36,026 bases of DNA from Fidelibacterota bacterium (GTDB lineage Bacteria; Marinisomatota; Marinisomatia; Marinisomatales; UBA1611): positions 1-36,026 of the forward strand of contig PBKF01000063.1 of assembly GCA_002722105.1 (NCBI GenBank), in the 5' to 3' direction. How positions within the stretch are numbered: the stretch's first letter is position 1; each line of letters starts with the position of its first letter. This document shows positions 32,509 through 36,026 of the stretch, piece by piece. The notes under the pieces are model-generated. The model saw only the letters and a list, made by a program, of their open reading frames with translations. It was not told the origin of the DNA and ran no database searches. The translations under genes and the position numbers were made by a program.

Positions 32509-33608
32509 AAAATATGAATAAAAATATAGAAAAATATATATGTATTGCTTGTAAAAATAAAATAGACTCATCAAATTATAAAAAATATCCTGATTCAACA
32601 ATGGATTCATTGGTGGAATTTGATGAGTTGGAAGTGTTATCATGTGATTTTTGCCAATTCTCTTTTCCAACAAGGAGAGTTAGTGAAGATCATCTTGAGT
32701 ATTACTACAGCTCTGCATACTCTGGTGTTGCAAAGAAAGTAGGAAAAAACTTTAATAAATTTAGTAATAATAAGAGTTGGTATAATCCAAGGTATCTATC
32801 GCAGATTCAATTACTTAGAAAGTATTATGATATTAATTCTGATACTAAGATATTAGAAATCGGTTCTGGAATAGGAGACTTATTTAGAACTTTAAAATAT
32901 CTTGGATATGAAACACAAAATTATACTATTGAACCTGGTAAAGATGCTCATCCAAGTTTAAAATATCTTGGTGTAAATATTTTTGATATGGGCTTAAATA
33001 AAAAATCTATTTCAAAGACTCTGTCAAAAGATAAATATGATATTATTCTCATGTCGCATTCGTTAGAACATTTTAATGCTGAAGATATTCCATATATATT
33101 AAAAGAAATATATGGCTCCTTATCTCAAAATGGTGTCTTTTTATGTGAGGTTCCAAATGCTAATTTAATTAAATATCCAGATGCAAATGATCTTGTAAAC
33201 CCACACCTAGCTTTTTTTTCTATTGATTCAATTAGAATATTCTTTGAAAAAACTGGTTTTAAAATAGCTTTTCTAAGTTCTTGCGGGGAAAATCAATTAA
33301 ATAAAAAACCTTATTCGAATAGTGAATTATCTAAGCTTACAAAAAGAGAATATTTTAATTATAAATTAAGTGATGATAAGAAGGTAAAAATAAACATAGG
33401 TTATCATAAATGGTTAAAGAATAAGAATAAGCACAAAAGAAGAAAAATGATTCTCACAAATATTCTTTCACCTATAACTAATCTATTTGGATTATCATCA
33501 CTAATTGAAAAGTTTAGATCTATCAATATCTATTCAGTATTAAGTGATGCAAATTTTATATACTCTAATGACCGTGAATTTATTAGAGTAATCGCAAAAA
33601 AATCATAA
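32505..33608 (+). CDS. SAM-dependent methyltransferase with N-terminal zinc-ribbon-like motif
   Basis: A 367-residue protein. C-I-A-C near residues 13-16 and C-D-F-C near 47-50 make a two-CxxC zinc-ribbon-like N-terminus. The methyltransferase core follows: motif I ILEIGSGIGDLFRTL (about 117-131), acidic IEPGKD, post-motif ILMSHSLEHFNAEDI (about 180-194) and GVFLCEVPNANL. The C-terminal 90 residues are basic and unrecognised. Zinc-motif methyltransferases of this type in sugar clusters include C-methyltransferases of deoxysugars, but the C-terminal domain of those (Methyltransf_14) is not evident, so O- or N-methylation is equally possible. It is translationally coupled to the AsnB-like gene and followed 15 bp later by the ABC exporter gene. 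Confidence 0.8.
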   Translation: MKNMNKNIEKYICIACKNKIDSSNYKKYPDSTMDSLVEFDELEVLSCDFCQFSFPTRRVSEDHLEYYYSSAYSGVAKKVGKNFNKFSNNKSWYNPRYLSQIQLLRKYYDINSDTKILEIGSGIGDLFRTLKYLGYETQNYTIEPGKDAHPSLKYLGVNIFDMGLNKKSISKTLSKDKYDIILMSHSLEHFNAEDIPYILKEIYGSLSQNGVFLCEVPNANLIKYPDANDLVNPHLAFFSIDSIRIFFEKTGFKIAFLSSCGENQLNKKPYSNSELSKLTKREYFNYKLSDDKKVKINIGYHKWLKNKNKHKRRKMILTNILSPITNLFGLSSLIEKFRSINIYSVLSDANFIYSNDREFIRVIAKKS

Positions 33609-33623
33609 GTATATGAGAAAAAA

Positions 33624-35339
33624 TTGATTAGTATACTAATCAAATTATTAAATCCATTCAAACCGTATGTATTAATATTATTTTTTTTAGTATTAATCAC
33701 TGCATTATTAGAATCCTTTAGCTTAGCCCTTTTGCTTCCTTTAGTTGAATCCATTTTACAAAAGAATACTACTTCACCATTAAATAGTATTATAAATAGT
33801 CTTTTCGATTTTCTAAATATCCAAAAATCAATTATATCTATTGGAATATTCTTTGTTATTCTAATTGTATTTAAAAATATCTTCAAAATATTATCAACCT
33901 TTTTTAATACTAAAATTGTTTTCAACATACGTAAATACTGGATGTTAAAGATTAATAATAATTATATGTATTGTTCTTATGGAGATTTATTGAAAGAAAA
34001 GCAGGGTGTCCTAGTAAATAACTTGGTATTTGAAACCCAAAAAGCAGCTTCAGGGATTCTAAAAATCAATGAATTTTTTATAAGTCTGTGTATGGTTATA
34101 TCATACATAGCATTAATGTTTTTTACAGATCTTCTTGTTGCAGTTATTTGTTTTTTAATTTTTAGTTTAATGTTTATCATATTTTCATATTTAGGTAAAG
34201 AAAAACTTGCTGAATTTGGTAGAAAAGAACTAAATCTTAATCAGAAAACGAATGCTGTCGCAACAGAAAATATATCAGCGATTCGTCAGGTAAGAACATT
34301 TTCAATTGAGGAAAAAGTAAATAAAATATTAAAAGATTATTTAAAAAAACTTACAAGCATAAGTATTAAATATGAGTTTATTAAGACTTTACCAAGAGCA
34401 ATAGCTGAAATCCTTATTTTTAGTATTATCATAGGTATTATAGTTTTTTTACATAATGATAATTCAGGTCTACTTAATTCTTATATTCCAATTCTTTCTG
34501 TTTTTATTATAGCATCTCAACGATTATTGGGTCAGTTTAACCATTTAATATCAACAAAATACTCTTTTGATTTTTACAAGCCTACTTTTCAATTAATCAG
34601 TTCCTTGCTTCAAATGAATAATACATATAACATTGGCGTGAATAATAAAAAGAAAAAGAATATAAATAAAATTGATTCTGATATTATTTTCAATGATGTT
34701 TCTTTTCATTATGATAAAAGGAATAAAATATTAAATAACATAAATATAAAATTTAGGAAAGGAAAAATATCGATAATATATGGACCTTCTGGGAGTGGAA
34801 AATCCACTGTAGCTGATTTGATCCTTGGCCTTTACAAACCAAATAAAGGATCTATAATTATAAATGGTGAAAACATTTCAAATTTCGATTTATCTTCATT
34901 GCGAAATCGTATTGGATTTATAAGTCAAGATAATTATTTATTTCATGATAGTATTCTTGAAAATATAAAAGTTGGAAGGCGTGATGCAACTATAGACGAG
35001 GTAATTATTGCTTCGGAGCAAGCTCAAGCATATAATTTTATTAATAAACTACCAAATCGTTTTGAAACTATAGTGGGAGATAGAGGATTGTTACTTTCAG
35101 GGGGTCAAAAACAAAGAATTGCTATAGCTAGAGCTATGATACGCAATCCTGATATTTTAATTTTTGATGAAGCTACAAGCGCTCTAGATATTGATACTGA
35201 AAAAAGACTAATGAATATAATCTACAATTTATCAAAGAATAAAACAGTAATCTTAATAACACATAAAATGGATATAATTAATAAAGTAGATAATATTTTT
35301 AAAATTGAAAATGGTTTTATTCAAGATTTATCTAATTGA
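33624..35339 (+). CDS. ABC exporter, fused membrane and ATPase domains (MsbA/PglK-like flippase)
   Basis: A 571-residue half-transporter. Residues 1-310 hold about six membrane helices (for example YVLILFFLVLITALLESFSL and the helices near 150-185 and 265-300); residues about 350-571 are the ATPase. Walker A GPSGSGKST is at about 387-395, the signature LLSGGQKQR at about 489-497, Walker B ILIFDEATSALD follows, and the switch His is in ILITHKMD. It starts at TTG 33624: the only upstream ATG (33613) is out of frame and closes at once. In this locus it most likely flips a lipid-linked oligosaccharide, like PglK, or a lipid A/LPS unit, like MsbA. No Wzx is recognised in the window, so it may be the flippase of the system. 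Confidence 0.88.
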   Translation: MISILIKLLNPFKPYVLILFFLVLITALLESFSLALLLPLVESILQKNTTSPLNSIINSLFDFLNIQKSIISIGIFFVILIVFKNIFKILSTFFNTKIVFNIRKYWMLKINNNYMYCSYGDLLKEKQGVLVNNLVFETQKAASGILKINEFFISLCMVISYIALMFFTDLLVAVICFLIFSLMFIIFSYLGKEKLAEFGRKELNLNQKTNAVATENISAIRQVRTFSIEEKVNKILKDYLKKLTSISIKYEFIKTLPRAIAEILIFSIIIGIIVFLHNDNSGLLNSYIPILSVFIIASQRLLGQFNHLISTKYSFDFYKPTFQLISSLLQMNNTYNIGVNNKKKKNINKIDSDIIFNDVSFHYDKRNKILNNINIKFRKGKISIIYGPSGSGKSTVADLILGLYKPNKGSIIINGENISNFDLSSLRNRIGFISQDNYLFHDSILENIKVGRRDATIDEVIIASEQAQAYNFINKLPNRFETIVGDRGLLLSGGQKQRIAIARAMIRNPDILIFDEATSALDIDTEKRLMNIIYNLSKNKTVILITHKMDIINKVDNIFKIENGFIQDLSN

Positions 35340-35477
35340 TAATCTGTCTATATATTTATCTAAATGTAAGTTATTAATGATTATTTAAAGAATGATTAAA
35401 TCGTTTACTAATAATATACAAAGTATAAAGAAACGCTAGTTGAAAGAAATATTTAATAAGAATAAAAATTCTTTAAT
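35340..35477. other. Intergenic gap before the last gene
   Basis: 138 bp of A/T-rich sequence. AAGAAT-AAAA-ATTCTT at about 35459-35474 forms a short hairpin right before the TTG start of the next gene; it has only two G/C pairs and no T-run of note. No clear terminator or promoter is visible. Confidence 0.25.
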
Positions 35478-36026
35478 TTGAAAGAATTAAAAATATCTAA
35501 ATCAGATTCAAATTATATTATCCTTAAATATGTATCTGATAAACTTGTAGATAATAATCTTGAATTTTGGCTTGAAGGCGGAACTGCCCTATCTGCATAT
35601 AGAGATGAAACTATTTTTGATTGGGAACACGATATTGATCTTGCTATATGGTACGAGGATTTAAAAAAGCTTTTAAATTCAATTGATCAGTTTATATCTG
35701 ATGGTTGTAAAGTAAAGATACAAAAAGGTTTTCCATTTATTGATAATGTTATTCAATTATTTATTCCTGAGGAAATTACTGGAATAAATCCACATATTAA
35801 TCAAGTAGATTTTTATATTTACCGCAAATGTGGTGATTTTGGATATATGCGATGGCTAAATGCTCCAACAGGTTATTTCTCACAAAGTATTAGAGTAGTT
35901 TACTTTTGGTTAAAATCTAATTTATTAATATCAGATATATCCAAGAGATATTTGATAATTAATTATATAATACCTAAAAAAATGCGATACTTTATATTTA
36001 AAACTTTTTTTTATTTTTATTATAGA
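35478..36026 (+). CDS. LicD-like nucleotidyltransferase-fold protein, 3' partial
   Basis: An open frame of 183 codons from TTG 35478 to the right edge, with no stop inside the window. The key segment is FWLEGGTALSAYRD (about 33-46) followed by DWEHDIDLAIWYED (about 51-64): the GG-T-A-L then H-D-h-D pattern is that of LicD-type phosphotransferases and related nucleotidyltransferase-fold proteins. LicD enzymes transfer phosphocholine or similar groups from a CDP donor onto surface sugars. An upstream in-frame stop at 35463-35465 limits the start to this TTG (or a non-standard codon). The later part (RVVYFWLKSNLLISD, KRYLIINYIIP) is less clear. It belongs to the glycan locus and would decorate the product; the family call is tentative because the protein is incomplete. 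Confidence 0.6.
   Translation, partial: MKELKISKSDSNYIILKYVSDKLVDNNLEFWLEGGTALSAYRDETIFDWEHDIDLAIWYEDLKKLLNSIDQFISDGCKVKIQKGFPFIDNVIQLFIPEEITGINPHINQVDFYIYRKCGDFGYMRWLNAPTGYFSQSIRVVYFWLKSNLLISDISKRYLIINYIIPKKMRYFIFKTFFYFYYR

Noticed and set aside
33530..33928. 132-codon ORF on the - strand
   Set aside because: Opposes the ends of the methyltransferase and ABC exporter genes, both well supported by motifs; no domain and no plausible start signal.
1..36026. Insertion sequences, CRISPR arrays, tRNA genes or a defence system
   Set aside because: No transposase motif, regularly spaced repeat array or tRNA-like cloverleaf was noticed on either strand; this was judged by reading, not by a covariance search.

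Overview
The window is 36 kb of very AT-rich DNA (GC clearly low by eye, not computed) with every supported gene on the + strand. Small intergenic spaces, many 1-20 bp overlaps, frequent TTG/GTG starts and gene families typical of Gram-negative surface glycan loci suggest an AT-rich, probably marine, Gram-negative bacterium. The style (SLBB-rich outer-membrane exporter preceded by a winged-helix/nucleotidyltransferase-fold regulator) resembles Bacteroidota or Marinimicrobia (SAR406); this placement is an inference from gene content only.

Layout. 1-4050: housekeeping left flank: the 3' end of a TrhO-like rhodanese, a Ppx/GppA phosphatase, a Na+/phosphate cotransporter with a PhoU-like tail, and an exported protein made of two copies of one domain, closed by a strong palindromic terminator. 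4051-8569: entry to the glycan locus: a wHTH/pseudo-nucleotidyltransferase regulator, a 245-bp leader with an ops-like GC-rich element, a Wza-type exporter with about six SLBB domains, and a Wzz-type co-polymerase carrying an N-terminal helix-turn-helix. 8624-17317: first sugar block: UDP-glucuronate 4-epimerase-like, a KdnB-like iron-ADH and KdnA-like aminotransferase pair, a GT2, a NeuB/SpsE-like synthase, a scar ORF fusing remnants of two lost genes, an SpsF-like cytidylyltransferase, a methyltransferase and a large GT-B-like protein. 17365-24040: second block of eight coupled genes (2-hydroxyacid dehydrogenase, HIT protein, HpcH/HpaI aldolase, KdsB-like, second NeuB-like, KdsC-like, SDR, aldehyde dehydrogenase). 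24217-30728: a second large GT-B-like protein, then an enolase-superfamily enzyme, a ketopantoate-reductase-like enzyme, a NeuA-like cytidylyltransferase and a one-chain transketolase. 30742-36026: an AsnB-type amidotransferase, a zinc-ribbon methyltransferase, an MsbA/PglK-type ABC exporter and a partial LicD-like gene that runs off the end.

How it works together (inference). The locus appears to make and export a polysaccharide or LPS rich in 2-keto-3-deoxy (ulosonic/nonulosonic) acids. It holds two PEP-condensing synthases, a pyruvate aldolase, a possible aldonate dehydratase and three different cytidylyltransferase families, so up to three differently built CMP-activated keto-acids could be produced. 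The KdnB/KdnA-like pair could add an 8-amino group, AsnB could amidate a carboxyl group, and the two methyltransferases, one GT2 and two GT-B-like proteins would decorate and assemble. Export uses the SLBB protein with the HTH-bearing co-polymerase, and/or the ABC exporter. No Wzx, Wzy or initiating phosphoglycosyltransferase is recognised in the window, so the locus probably continues to the right. The most unusual items are the HTH-co-polymerase fusion, the chimeric scar ORF and the possible PEP-independent CMP-ulosonate cassette. No tRNA, rRNA, CRISPR array or insertion sequence was seen.
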